DNA of 64,000 nt from Candidatus Soleaferrea massiliensis AP7 (GTDB lineage: Bacteria > Bacillota > Clostridia > Oscillospirales > Ruminococcaceae), in contig NZ_CCYH01000004.1 of NCBI RefSeq assembly GCF_000820765.1, forward strand, positions 62,001 to 126,000. The letters run 5' to 3'. The notes under the pieces were generated by a model. The model was not told the origin of the DNA. It searched no databases and was given only the letters and a program-made list of their open reading frames with translations. The position numbers and the translations under genes are program-made. Shown here one piece after another: positions 8,529 through 16,540 of this stretch; within the stretch, counting starts at the first letter, position 1, and each line of letters begins with the position of its first letter.

Positions 8529-8759
8529 GTGGCCTATGAGAGAATCCGACAGCTCAGGGAAGACAGCGACCGAACCCAACGGCAGATAGCAAACCTGTTG
8601 TATGTCAGCCAGCAGACCTATAGCAGCTATGAAAATGGCGTCAGCACGCCGTCGCCCGATATTCTGATTGCATTGGCGAAGATCCACCGCACCAGCGTCG
8701 ACTACATTCTTGGTCTGACCGATGACCCCAGGCCCCCTGAGCGTTCGAAGCGTAAATAA
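8529..8759 (+). CDS. XRE/Cro-family helix-turn-helix regulator
   Basis: 76 residues. The start is GTG at 8529, supported by GAGGTGATT just upstream; no ATG fits better. The whole protein is an HTH_3 domain: IRQLREDSDRTQRQIANLL, then YVSQQTYSSYENGVSTPSPDILIALAKI (recognition helix), then the usual SVDYILGLTDDP ending. It should bind DNA as a dimer. It is divergent from the small gene at 8199-8435, and a TATAAT lies at 8504-8509. Target unknown. Confidence 0.85.
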   Translation: MAYERIRQLREDSDRTQRQIANLLYVSQQTYSSYENGVSTPSPDILIALAKIHRTSVDYILGLTDDPRPPERSKRK

Positions 8760-8844
8760 GGCGGATAAATCTGGTCAGGCTTGTTGGGATAAATCAGTAT
8801 ATATTGAAACTTCGCGGCTGCGTTCAGGCAGCGGGGGAAAGTAT

Positions 8845-8884
8845 AAGAGGAGCTGCATCCCTTCAGCGGGGATGCAGCTCCTCT
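8845..8884. terminator. Bidirectional terminator between convergent genes
   Basis: A perfect 17-bp stem (AAGAGGAGCTGCATCCC and its complement) with a 6-base loop lies between the ends of the HTH gene (8759) and queT (8899). The A-rich and T-rich flanks allow it to act in both directions. Confidence 0.8.
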
Positions 8885-8898
8885 TATTTATGATACTG

Positions 8899-9435
8899 TT
8901 ATTTTACACCAAACAAGCGATGGTCCAACCCGGTCTTTTCCAGCACATAAAGCAGGATGAGACCCAGTACATAGCACGGTACAAGCTGTCCCAGCCCGAC
9001 CTGCAGCATGTTGACAGCGAAAATGCCGAGGTTGAAGTCGGGGGAAAGCGCGATGGTCAGTTCCGTGCCGATGATGACGGCGTTCACAAGGATCGGCGGA
9101 AGGGGCGCTAAAATCGGGATGCCCTTCACACGCACCTTTCGAAGCTGCCGGGTCATCAGCGCCGCCGCCAGCGTCGCGAGACTGCCGGCAAGGATGTCGA
9201 CCGGCCCTAAGATGTTCGTGCCGAGCAGCACGCCGAAGCTGTTGGAGATCATACAGCCGACCGTAACGCCCCACACCGCCGACATCGACAGCACTGGAAG
9301 CAGCGTGAACGCCTCCGAAACGCGCATCTGGAGCGGGCCGAAGGCCATCGGGGCCAGCACCAGCGTCAGCGTGGCGTACAGCGCGGCGATCACAGCGGCC
9401 ACCACAATGTTTGCCAGTTTCTGATTTCTCTTCAT
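8899..9435 (-). CDS. queT: QueT-type queuosine-precursor transporter (ECF S component family)
   Basis: 178 residues with about five to six membrane segments. The N-terminal ANIVVAAVIAALYATLTLVLAP, FGPLQMRVSEAF and NSFGVLLGTNILGPVDILAGSLATL segments match the QueT/COG4708 family, integral-membrane S components that bind preQ0, preQ1 or queuine and work with a shared ECF energizing module. ATG at 9435 with AAAGGAAAAC upstream. The probable preQ1-I riboswitch directly before it (9445-9488) independently supports the substrate. No energizing module genes are nearby, as expected for group II ECF systems. Confidence 0.85.
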   Translation of the reverse strand: MKRNQKLANIVVAAVIAALYATLTLVLAPMAFGPLQMRVSEAFTLLPVLSMSAVWGVTVGCMISNSFGVLLGTNILGPVDILAGSLATLAAALMTRQLRKVRVKGIPILAPLPPILVNAVIIGTELTIALSPDFNLGIFAVNMLQVGLGQLVPCYVLGLILLYVLEKTGLDHRLFGVK

Positions 9436-9444
9436 ATTCAGTTT

Positions 9445-9488
9445 TCCTTTCGTAGTGTGTTTTATAGTCAGGAACTTGCGACTGACTG
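9445..9488 (-). promoter_or_regulatory. Probable preQ1-I riboswitch upstream of queT
   Basis: On the minus strand a 6-bp stem AGTCAG/CTGACT (9482-9487 with 9466-9471) closes the loop TCGCAAGTTC. It is followed by the A-rich tail TATAAAACACACTACG and then the ribosome site AAAGGA. The loop is very close to the TCGCAGTAAC loop of the known preQ1-I aptamer of Thermoanaerobacter tengcongensis, and the tail can form the H-type pseudoknot through an AGT/ACT pairing. Position next to the ribosome site suggests translational control: preQ1 binding hides the site and lowers QueT. A GGAAC upstream (around 9488-9492) can pair with the GTTCC inside the aptamer, giving an alternative fold. Confidence 0.75.
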
Positions 9489-9512
9489 TTCCAAAAAATC
9501 GGAACGGGTCAT

Positions 9513-9518
9513 ATTATA
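9513..9518 (-). promoter_or_regulatory. -10 box of the queT leader promoter
   Basis: TATAAT on the minus strand, placing transcription start near 9507 and a leader of about 70 bases that contains the riboswitch. The -35 region is not consensus. Confidence 0.5.
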
Positions 9519-9692
9519 GCACAATTTGTCCCGGATGTACAGCACACAAAGAAAGAAAATAAGCGGCGTTATAAGATAAACTCCGTCGAAATTCCGGGCA
9601 GGCCGTATGATTGTTTCGGATGACGCCATTCAAACAGTCAACCCATTTACAATAAAAGCAGCATCCCTCATCTTCCAGCCCGTCGGACCAGA

Positions 9693-10349
9693 TCAGGGGT
9701 CGTACCGTTCGGGCAGCGATGCGGCTGCCGTCATGCAGACAACCAATTCTGCCCCGGCTTCGAGCAGTGCTTTCCGGCAGGCGCGCAGGGTGGAGCCGGT
9801 CGTTACAATGTCGTCGATGAGCAGGATGCGTTTGCCGCGCACCTGTTCCGGCTTTCGGACCGCAAAAGCGCCGGCGACGTTGCGCATACGTTCAAACCGG
9901 CCCAATGTGTGCTGCGGCGCGGTCTGCCGAAGCTTGTGCAGGACGCATCCGTGCCGGATGTGGAGCGCGCGTGCTACGGATTTCGCAAGCAGCTGCGACT
10001 GGTTGAAGCCGCGCCTGCGCTGGTCGCGCAGGGTCATCGGGACTTCTGTAGCCAGATCAAAGGGCCCGGTGGCGGATGTGCGGGATAAGCGCGCGGCCAT
10101 CATACCGCCGAAAGCCCGGGCCATTGCCGGCTGTTCCCGGGTTTTGAAGGACTTGAGCGCATCACTGACCGGTTTTTGATAGGCGTACAGCGCGAAGCAG
10201 TCCTTCATGGGGAAATGGGGCGGCGGTTCCACGGTTTTCTTTTGACACCAGCCGCAGACCGATTCGCCGGATGGGATGATGGCGCGGCAGAACACACAGC
10301 GCGGAGGGAAAAAGACGGCAAGCAGCTTAGACGCCGGATTCTGTCTCAT
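9693..10349 (-). CDS. comF: ComF-family phosphoribosyltransferase-like protein
   Basis: 218 residues. The N-terminus has a zinc-finger pair CVFC ... CGWC (residues ~18-35), then a phosphoribosyltransferase fold with the PRPP-loop motif ILLIDDIVTTGSTL (~174-187) and RRRGFNQSQLLAKSVA. In Bacillus the ComF proteins are needed for uptake of transforming DNA together with the ComFA helicase; in many anaerobes comFC stands alone. Here it overlaps the 3' end of recD2 by 23 bases, so the two are co-transcribed, linking it to DNA handling. Confidence 0.88.
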   Translation of the reverse strand: MRQNPASKLLAVFFPPRCVFCRAIIPSGESVCGWCQKKTVEPPPHFPMKDCFALYAYQKPVSDALKSFKTREQPAMARAFGGMMAARLSRTSATGPFDLATEVPMTLRDQRRRGFNQSQLLAKSVARALHIRHGCVLHKLRQTAPQHTLGRFERMRNVAGAFAVRKPEQVRGKRILLIDDIVTTGSTLRACRKALLEAGAELVVCMTAAASLPERYDP

Positions 10350-12552
10350 GGCCGGATTCCTCCATCCTGATCAGCGTTTTCAGGTTGGTGTACCGCAGGG
10401 TTTTGCGGTCGTTCTCAACAAAGGCCTGCACGGTGGACGCGTCCCCCAGGATGATCAGCATCTTCTTGGCGCGGGTGACCGCCGTGTAGAGCAGGTTGCG
10501 GAAATGCAGCCGGCTTTTGTGCCACATCAGCGGGATGATCACCGCGTCGAATTCGCTTCCCTGGCTTTTGTGCACCGTGATGGCATAGGCAAGCTCGATT
10601 TCGCCGAGCATATCGAAGCTGTATTCGGCCGTCCGGTCGTCGTAGCGGATCAGCATGCTGGCGCTCGGGCGGTCGATCAGCTCGATGACGCCGATGTCCC
10701 CGTTGAACACGCCGGTGCCGTATTCCCCATCCTCCTTGTGCCAGACGATGTCATAGTTGTTGCGGATCTGCATGACCTTGTCCCCCTCGCGGAAGGTACT
10801 GCCCATCCGCTTGACCTGCCGCTTCTCCGGCGTTTTGGGGTTTAAGGCCTCCTGGAGCTGGCCGTTGAGCTCGCCGGTTCCCAGCGCGCCGATGCGGCTC
10901 GGGCAGAGCACCTGAATGTCCCAGAGCGGCGAGAAGCCGTAGCGTTCGGGAAGACGGCGCCGGCACAGGTCCACAACGGTCTGCGCGCTGTATCCGTAGC
11001 TTGTGCTTTTCATAAAGAAGAAGTCGTTGTCCCGCACTGAGAGGTCGGGAAGCTGCCCCTGTACGATGCGGTGGGCGTTGGTGACGATCAGGCTTTTGGC
11101 CGCCTGCCGGAAGACTTCCTTGAGCTGGACGACCGGCAGCGCGCCGGAATCGATCAGGTCCTTGAGGATGTTTCCCGCGCCGACCGACGGAAGCTGGTCG
11201 CTGTCGCCGACCAGGATGAGCTGGCAGGACATCTTCATCGCGCGCAGCAGCGATTCGAACAGCAGCGTGTCCACCATCGAAAGCTCGTCCACAATGATGA
11301 CGTCGAACGGAAGCGGGTTTTTCTCGTTGCGCAGGAACTTGCCAAGGCCCTCCTGCTTGAAATCCACCTCCAGAAGGCGGTGCAGCGTTTTGGCGTCGCG
11401 CCCGGTCAGCTCGGACATCCGCTTTGCGGCGCGGCCGGTCGGAGCCGCCAAAGCCACCTTGCGCTTGTCGTTTTCCAGCAGCTCGATCATCGCGTTGAGC
11501 GTGGTGGTCTTGCCGGTGCCGGGACCGCCGGTCAGGATGAAGACCGGATTGACGAGAGCCTTCTTGATGGCCTCCTTCTGCAGCTGGGCATACTGCATGT
11601 CGCTGTGCGTCTCAAGTTCCGCTATTTTGCGGTCGACGCCCTGCATCGGATGGTCGAAATGCTCCATCAGTTTGATGCGCGACGCGATGTACTGTTCGGC
11701 GCGCAGCAGGTGCGGCAGATAGATGAATTTCTTTTTGCCGGCCGGAAGCTCAAACAGGCTCTCGTCGGCAAGCTGGTCGTCCAGCACCCGCTCGATGTCG
11801 TCCCGGCCGATTTCCAGCAGGTTCACACACATGTCCAGCAGCACGCCGCGCGGCAGGCAGGTGTGCCCGTTGCCGAGGTTGTGCCGCAGCACGTGGATCA
11901 GCCCATTGCGGACGCGGTGCTGATCGTTGGCTTCAAAGTCGAGCTTCAGGGCGATCTCATCCGCTTCCAAAAACGGGAGCCCGACCTCTTCGCAGCACAG
12001 CTCGTAGGGATTCAGCTCGATGACCTCTTTGGACAGCGCCCCCCATTTCTTGAACACCTGGACGCTCATGGCGGGGGAAAGCCCAAACTGGGACAGATAC
12101 ATCATGACCGTGCGCACGCCGAAGATTTTGGTGAATTCCGCGGCGATCGCGTCCGCCTTCTTCTGCGTGATGCCCTTGACCTTCGTGAGCTCTTCGGGAC
12201 GCTTCTCGATGACCTCGAGCGTCGCGTCGCCGAAGAAGTCCACCAGCTTCCTCGCGGTTGCCGGGCCGACGCCCTTGAGCGCGCCGCCGGACAGATATTT
12301 GAAGATGGCGGAAGCGCTCGCCGGTAGCCGCCGTTCATAGGCGGACACCTTGAACTGCTGCCCATAGGTCGGATGCGACGTAAAGGTGCCGAACAGCTCG
12401 AGCTCCTCCCCCTCGTCCACATCGATCAGCTCGCCAACCACCGTGATCAGCTCGCCGCTGAAGCTCAGCTCGAGCACCGTAAAGCCGGTGTCGTCGTTGC
12501 GGAAGATGATCGCTTCGACCACGCCGGTGATTGTCTCTATCTCCTGTTTCAT
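10327..12552 (-). CDS. recD2: RecD2 ATP-dependent DNA helicase
   Basis: 741 residues if started at the ATG at 12552, which gives the usual N-terminus (ETITGVVEAIIFRNDDTGFTVLEL, an OB-like domain). A GTG five codons earlier (12567) is closer to an AAGGA, so the start could be there. Next come helix-hairpin-helix repeats (ALKGVGPATARKLVDFFG and TKVKGITQKKADAI), Walker A GGPGTGKTTT (~residues 345-354), Walker B VDELSMVD, GDSDQLPSVG, and the superfamily 1 motif VHKSQGSEFD near the end. RecD2 is a 5'-3' helicase acting without RecBC in recombination and repair. It overlaps comF. Confidence 0.93.
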   Translation of the reverse strand: MKQEIETITGVVEAIIFRNDDTGFTVLELSFSGELITVVGELIDVDEGEELELFGTFTSHPTYGQQFKVSAYERRLPASASAIFKYLSGGALKGVGPATARKLVDFFGDATLEVIEKRPEELTKVKGITQKKADAIAAEFTKIFGVRTVMMYLSQFGLSPAMSVQVFKKWGALSKEVIELNPYELCCEEVGLPFLEADEIALKLDFEANDQHRVRNGLIHVLRHNLGNGHTCLPRGVLLDMCVNLLEIGRDDIERVLDDQLADESLFELPAGKKKFIYLPHLLRAEQYIASRIKLMEHFDHPMQGVDRKIAELETHSDMQYAQLQKEAIKKALVNPVFILTGGPGTGKTTTLNAMIELLENDKRKVALAAPTGRAAKRMSELTGRDAKTLHRLLEVDFKQEGLGKFLRNEKNPLPFDVIIVDELSMVDTLLFESLLRAMKMSCQLILVGDSDQLPSVGAGNILKDLIDSGALPVVQLKEVFRQAAKSLIVTNAHRIVQGQLPDLSVRDNDFFFMKSTSYGYSAQTVVDLCRRRLPERYGFSPLWDIQVLCPSRIGALGTGELNGQLQEALNPKTPEKRQVKRMGSTFREGDKVMQIRNNYDIVWHKEDGEYGTGVFNGDIGVIELIDRPSASMLIRYDDRTAEYSFDMLGEIELAYAITVHKSQGSEFDAVIIPLMWHKSRLHFRNLLYTAVTRAKKMLIILGDASTVQAFVENDRKTLRYTNLKTLIRMEESGHETESGV

Positions 12553-12608
12553 CGCCAAAAAACACACCTATCCTTCACTTCCCCGCCAATGCCTTGTCCA
12601 TTTCCGGC

Positions 12609-12640
12609 ACAGCGGGAAGGGGGCCTTATGGTCCGGGCCC
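12609..12640. other. G/C-rich hairpin between recD2 and the upstream membrane gene
   Basis: AAGGGGGCC and GGGCCCCCTT form a strong stem. It could end transcription of the 12677-13033 gene, but the minus-strand side lacks a clean T run. Confidence 0.45.
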
Positions 12641-12676
12641 CCTTTCGCGTATTGTATTCTTTAGTATAATACATTT

Positions 12677-13033
12677 TCATACGGTTTGCAAATTGATATT
12701 CTGTTCCAGCACCAGATCGAGTTCATCCTTTTTGCAGATGCAGACGCCGCTTAAATCCTGGCAGAGATTTTTGCAGATCGTGCTGCATTCCGGGTCCAGA
12801 CCCAGGTCCAGTATGACGAGCATGGTGTGTTCCTCTTTCGAGCTGATGATCTCGTTGCGGGTGAAACGCACAATGTTTTCGATTTCGCCGATGTGGCCTT
12901 TAAGCGGCAGGATATACACACTGTTGTAGATTTTGCGCGGACGCAGCACCGTGGTTTTGATCATCTGAATGAACTGTACAATTCCGTAAAGTGCGAAGAA
13001 AAGAATGATGACATATAATAACCATTCAAACAC
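12677..13033 (-). CDS. Single-pass membrane protein of unknown function
   Basis: 118 residues starting with GTG at 13033 (MFEWLLYVIILFFALYG). I prefer this start because GAGGTGAT lies 7-8 bases before it; the frame is open to another GTG at 13042, which overlaps that ribosome site. Residues 1-25 form one membrane helix. The cytoplasmic part contains HIGEIENIVRF, an ordered alpha/beta segment TMLVILDLGLDPEC and a CKNLCQDLSGVCICKK stretch with four cysteines. Conserved hypotheticals of this shape occur in Oscillospirales; no function is known to me. Confidence 0.65.
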   Translation of the reverse strand: MFEWLLYVIILFFALYGIVQFIQMIKTTVLRPRKIYNSVYILPLKGHIGEIENIVRFTRNEIISSKEEHTMLVILDLGLDPECSTICKNLCQDLSGVCICKKDELDLVLEQNINLQTV

Positions 13034-13626
13034 CGTTATCACCTCATACCACAGTATATGTGAAAGGATGGAAAAGGTGCGGAATCTTTCAAAAGCACAG
13101 GATTTCCATATAAAATCATCCGGTTTTCAGGAATATCAGGGTTTCCCGGGAAAAGCGCCGTGAAAACGGGACAAAACCCCGGATTTGCATCGAACAAACC
13201 GGTCGGCACCAAGACGGGATAGGCAGACGGGAGAAAGAAAGACCCAGGCACATCTGTGGAGGAATTTATATCGGGTACGGCGCACATATGGATTCCAGGC
13301 GGGGCTGTACCTGCATAAGTTCCGATTGTAAACAGCGCTTCCGGCGTAAAAGAATCTGCGGCGCATGCTGTTCAGATGGATCATTTTCTGTTCTAAAGCA
13401 TAAGTAGACGGCAAAAGAGACTGCTGCGAAATGAGTTTATGACAGCAAACTACACAAAGAAACCGTTTGCGGAGACAAGAAAACGCCTTTGAAATGACCT
13501 TTTACAGTCAATTTCAAGGGCGTTTTTGTGCAGCTTTTTTCTGAGGAGCTCATTGCGGCCGCTCCTTTTGCTTTGTCATAGACGCATGCCGTCTGGCCGC
13601 ACTGTCCATTCCGGATTCGTTCCATA
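13034..13626. other. Intergenic stretch with one terminator
   Basis: No credible gene. The only clear element is the hairpin at 13478-13528. The 92-codon minus-strand frame at 13136-13414 is rich in Arg and Cys, has no ribosome site, and is not supported. Confidence 0.6.
13478..13528 (-). terminator. Terminator after the TfoX-like gene
   Basis: 16-bp stem AAAACGCCTTTGAAAT/ATTTCAAGGGCGTTTT with one G-U pair, flanked by A and T runs. It lies 100 bases after the end of the 13627-13956 gene. Confidence 0.75.
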
Positions 13627-13956
13627 TCACTGTTCTTTTTTCTTTTTGCGGGGCTTCGGCATCGGAAGCTCAGCACAGGTCTGTATCACGAACTGTGCGA
13701 GCCGCTCGCGGCCTTCAAGCTGTTCGATCAAAAAGTGCGGCTTCGCCCCCTCATAGGGGGATGCTTCACGCAGGCCGGGAAGGATGCTTCTTCCCGCCTC
13801 GGTGATCTTGACAAACAGCTGATTGTCACAGATCAGGCCGAAGAACTTTCCATTGCAGTAAAGCCCGTATTCACCAAACATTTTGCGGCAGGTGATTTCT
13901 CCCGCGCCGCTGAGCTGTTCGGCGGCGTATTCCACAAATTCCATACTGCTGGCCAA
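13627..13956 (-). CDS. TfoX N-terminal-domain protein
   Basis: 109 residues beginning MASSMEFVEYAAEQL at a TTG codon (13956). This start is chosen because AAAGGAGG lies eight bases before it, whereas the ATG at 13944 is too far away. The fold is that of the TfoX N-domain: ITCRKMFGEYGLYCNGKFFGLICDN and LFVKITEAG. In Haemophilus and E. coli this domain is part of the Sxy/TfoX competence activator, but in Firmicutes stand-alone versions are of unknown role. The C-terminus is basic (PRKKKKEQ). It is read just after the DUF3795 gene with a 1-base gap, so the two are coupled. Confidence 0.85.
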   Translation of the reverse strand: MASSMEFVEYAAEQLSGAGEITCRKMFGEYGLYCNGKFFGLICDNQLFVKITEAGRSILPGLREASPYEGAKPHFLIEQLEGRERLAQFVIQTCAELPMPKPRKKKKEQ

Positions 13957-13957
13957 A

Positions 13958-14233
13958 TCAGTTTCCTCCTTTGAGATCTTCGCGCAGCCATGCCGCGCAC
14001 TGCCGGATGCGTGCTCCGTTGTCGCCCTGTTCCTTGTCGAAGGCAAACTGCAGCAGCAGCTTGCACGGAAAATCCGCGCACAGCCCGCAGTGTTCATGTT
14101 CTTTCTGTTCACAGCAGGCCTTGATGGGACAGGCGCCCCAAAACGGCTGTTCGATCCTTACGCAGCCCTTGCAGTTCATCTGCTCCCGGTAGGCGCATGC
14201 GGCACACAGGATGCCGCATTTCGATTCTATCAT
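13958..14233 (-). CDS. DUF3795 cysteine-rich protein
   Basis: 91 residues from the ATG at 14233 (GGAGGG upstream). It has the usual pattern CGILCAACAYREQMNCKGCV, then CPIKACCEQKEHEHCGLCADFPC; about twelve cysteines suggest zinc or iron-sulfur binding. DUF3795 proteins are common in anaerobes and have no defined function. It is coupled with the TfoX-like gene downstream and lies close behind the AraC-type regulator gene, whose 3' end is at 14274. Confidence 0.82.
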   Translation of the reverse strand: MIESKCGILCAACAYREQMNCKGCVRIEQPFWGACPIKACCEQKEHEHCGLCADFPCKLLLQFAFDKEQGDNGARIRQCAAWLREDLKGGN

Positions 14234-14273
14234 CAGTATTCCCTCCTGTTTCGATTTTCTTCTATAGAATACC

Positions 14274-15404
14274 TTAAAATTTATAGGTTTCATTGTAAAA
14301 ATCGGACAGGCGGGAGAGATATATGGTCGGGGTGACGCCGCAGACCGCTTTGAAGTCGTGTATAAAATGCGGCTGGTCGAAGTAACCGAGCTCCTGCGCC
14401 AGCGCGGCCAAATTTCCCCGGTACTGCGGCAGCTTCTGCGCGGCCAGATTGATTTTCAGCAGGCGCAGATAGTTTTTGACGCCGATGCCGAGCCGGGAAG
14501 AGAAGATCCGCGAAAGCTGCCGCTGGCTGTAGCAGGTGTAAGCGGACAGGTCCTGAACGCAGATCCGGTTCGCGTTCCGGTGAAGATGGGAAAGCAGCGC
14601 CTGCATGGAAACGGTGGCTTCCTCTTGAAAGCGGGACAGAAGCAGCTGGTCCAGACCGGCAATCCATCGTGACAGAGCCGTATTCCACGGCGTCAGACCG
14701 TCAAACCGCCGCGTCAAATCAGCGGTCTGCTGCGTAAGATCGGCAGTTCGCCGCATCAGATCAGCGAGCCACTGCGTCATGCCGGCGGTCCGGAAGGGCG
14801 GCTCGCAGCTGCCGGACCGCCTTGCCGCACAGACAGAGGGGATGTCCGGATCCCAATCGGCCGATGCGGCCGAAGGATCATGCGCATAAGCGGCATCGGC
14901 AGGATGCTTTGCGTGCAAGGCTGCTTCCGCGTCGGTGAACAGGGCAGGCGTCAGGCGATCAAACGGCAAAACGGATGCGTCCGGAAACGAATGCATCCCG
15001 CTGTCAGAAAAGATCTGCTCGCTGCGGGCGGCCAGCGCGGCATCCAGCTCCCATAAATCCACCTGCCGGTCGCAGAGCTCCGCAAGCGGAAATCCCAGAA
15101 GCCTGTGTGCGCCGCCGGGAAGGAATTCCACAAAAATCCGGACAGGCGGCTCGTCCGGTCCGTTGTCCACCACGACGATTTTGGTCGTGGGGCCCCAGAA
15201 GACGCTTTCCAGCCGGCCGGGATACGGCGTGAAGATCAGGCAGCCGCTTGCGTCCGGGATTAAGGAGAGGGTGTCGGGCGCGTCGTTCCCGTATGCCGCC
15301 AGGCTGAGCGTATAGTGTGCGATGCAGGAACGCAGCGCGGGATGCGGCAGAAAGAAAAGCCGGCTTTCATCATGGTGAAAACAGGACATGCTTATCTCGG
15401 ACAT
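14274..15404 (-). CDS. AraC-family transcription regulator with a repeat-bearing linker
   Basis: 376 residues from the ATG at 15404 (GGGGGAG upstream). Residues ~1-130 form an N-terminal sensing domain of the DUF6597 kind (FFLPHPALRSCIAHYTLS..., FVEFLPGGAHRLLGFPLAEL). Residues ~275-376 are the two-helix-turn-helix DNA-binding domain (ICVQDLSAYTCYSQRQLSRIF; LAALAQELGYFDQPHFIHDFKAVCGVTP). Between them is a long linker with heptad-like units ADLMRRT, ADLTQQT, ADLTRRF encoded by imperfect 21-bp repeats near 14700-14770. Such regulators usually control a neighbouring gene set in response to a small molecule; target unknown. Confidence 0.85.
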   Translation of the reverse strand: MSEISMSCFHHDESRLFFLPHPALRSCIAHYTLSLAAYGNDAPDTLSLIPDASGCLIFTPYPGRLESVFWGPTTKIVVVDNGPDEPPVRIFVEFLPGGAHRLLGFPLAELCDRQVDLWELDAALAARSEQIFSDSGMHSFPDASVLPFDRLTPALFTDAEAALHAKHPADAAYAHDPSAASADWDPDIPSVCAARRSGSCEPPFRTAGMTQWLADLMRRTADLTQQTADLTRRFDGLTPWNTALSRWIAGLDQLLLSRFQEEATVSMQALLSHLHRNANRICVQDLSAYTCYSQRQLSRIFSSRLGIGVKNYLRLLKINLAAQKLPQYRGNLAALAQELGYFDQPHFIHDFKAVCGVTPTIYLSRLSDFYNETYKF

Positions 15405-15743
15405 CTTTCTCTCCCCCTTTGCTTGAACCATGTTACGCAGCCGTGCTTCTATGATACAGAAACTCCGCGGCATATGCACGGCCAATACCCGACCGGTATG
15501 CGGCGCGGTCCCCTTTTCAGTCTGTTTCCCGGACAACTGCTTGAAATGATGCGTAGAATCATCGGATTCATTGGAAAAACCATCCGCGCCATGCCTGCGG
15601 TTTGATGCGCAAATTTGGAACCGTTCCGCCATTCACAGGGAAGCTTCCAAGAGACAATATCGCATGCGCCGAGGACATTGACGGCGGACAGCTAAGCTGC
15701 CCGCCGTCAACAACTGTATATTGTAAGTGTAGAAATGATCTTG
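15405..15743. other. Intergenic stretch between the aldolase and the AraC gene
   Basis: No gene seen. A 10-bp hairpin TTGACGGCGG/CCGCCGTCAA at 15678-15710 may mark the end of the aldolase transcript, although no T run follows on the minus strand. Confidence 0.5.
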
Positions 15744-16430
15744 CTAGGCGGTGAAGTCCGTGATGCGCGCGCCTTCGCCGAAGGTGGTTTCCCAATCCTT
15801 GTGGAAATTGTCCACGGCCTGCGCAATCGCGGGCATCTGCAGCGCGGCGTGCAGGATGTCGGGGGAAACTGTGGCGCTCTGCGCGCCGCAGCTGAACGCA
15901 TCGGTCACCTGGCCGATGTTTTTGAAGCTTGCGGCCAGAATTTTGCTGTCGTAGCCGTACATCCGGATCAAATCCGCGATTTCGGCAATCACAGCGCGCG
16001 GGTCGATGCTCATATTCTCCATGCGGTTGAAATACGGCGCGAGATAATCCGCGCCCGCCTGTATGGCCAGGATCGCCTGAATCTTTGTATAGATGGCGGT
16101 TGCCGTGATGTTGACGCCGCGCTCCTTTAAAACCCGCATGACCTTAAGCCCGTCCTCGGTGACCGGGACCTTGATGTACACATCGTTGTCCACGCCCGCG
16201 AGAATCGCATCCGCTTCCTTCAGCATGCTTTCGGCGTCGGACGAGACGACCTGGATATGTAAGGACCTTTCCGAACCGATGAGTGCGCGGATTTTGCGGA
16301 AATGCGCGAAGAAATCGATCCTGCCTTCCGCTTTGATGATGCTCGGGTTGCTGGTCACGCCGGTGATCGGATAGATCTCGCCGTAACGGCGGATGTCCTC
16401 CAGATTGGCGGTGTCAAACAAAAATTCCAT
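15744..16430 (-). CDS. Fructose-6-phosphate aldolase / transaldolase-like (FSA/TalC family)
   Basis: 228 residues, the short form typical of FSA-type enzymes. N-terminus MEFLFDTANLEDIRRYGEIYPITGVTSNPSII is the family signature. The Schiff-base lysine is K87 in YIKVPVT, equivalent to K85 of E. coli FSA. These class I aldolases split ketose phosphates such as fructose 6-phosphate or 1-deoxy-fructose 6-phosphate into glyceraldehyde 3-phosphate plus dihydroxyacetone or hydroxyacetone. It is the last gene of a four-gene minus-strand run (DeoR, ROK kinase, glycyl radical enzyme, aldolase). E. coli has the same pairing of a YbiW/PflD-type enzyme with FSA, which argues for a shared pathway. Confidence 0.9.
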   Translation of the reverse strand: MEFLFDTANLEDIRRYGEIYPITGVTSNPSIIKAEGRIDFFAHFRKIRALIGSERSLHIQVVSSDAESMLKEADAILAGVDNDVYIKVPVTEDGLKVMRVLKERGVNITATAIYTKIQAILAIQAGADYLAPYFNRMENMSIDPRAVIAEIADLIRMYGYDSKILAASFKNIGQVTDAFSCGAQSATVSPDILHAALQMPAIAQAVDNFHKDWETTFGEGARITDFTA

Positions 16431-16540
16431 GGCAGTAGCTCCTTTTCACATGTTAGAATGGTTTATGAAAGCGGGGGCGCGGGGCATTCCTTCGGAGGAA
16501 TACCCCGCCATACCGGCCCGCCGGTGAACGAAATGTCCGG

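Noticed and set aside
13136-13414. Minus-strand 92-codon open frame
   Set aside because: No ribosome site, composition like non-coding DNA (many Arg and Cys) and no family resemblance.
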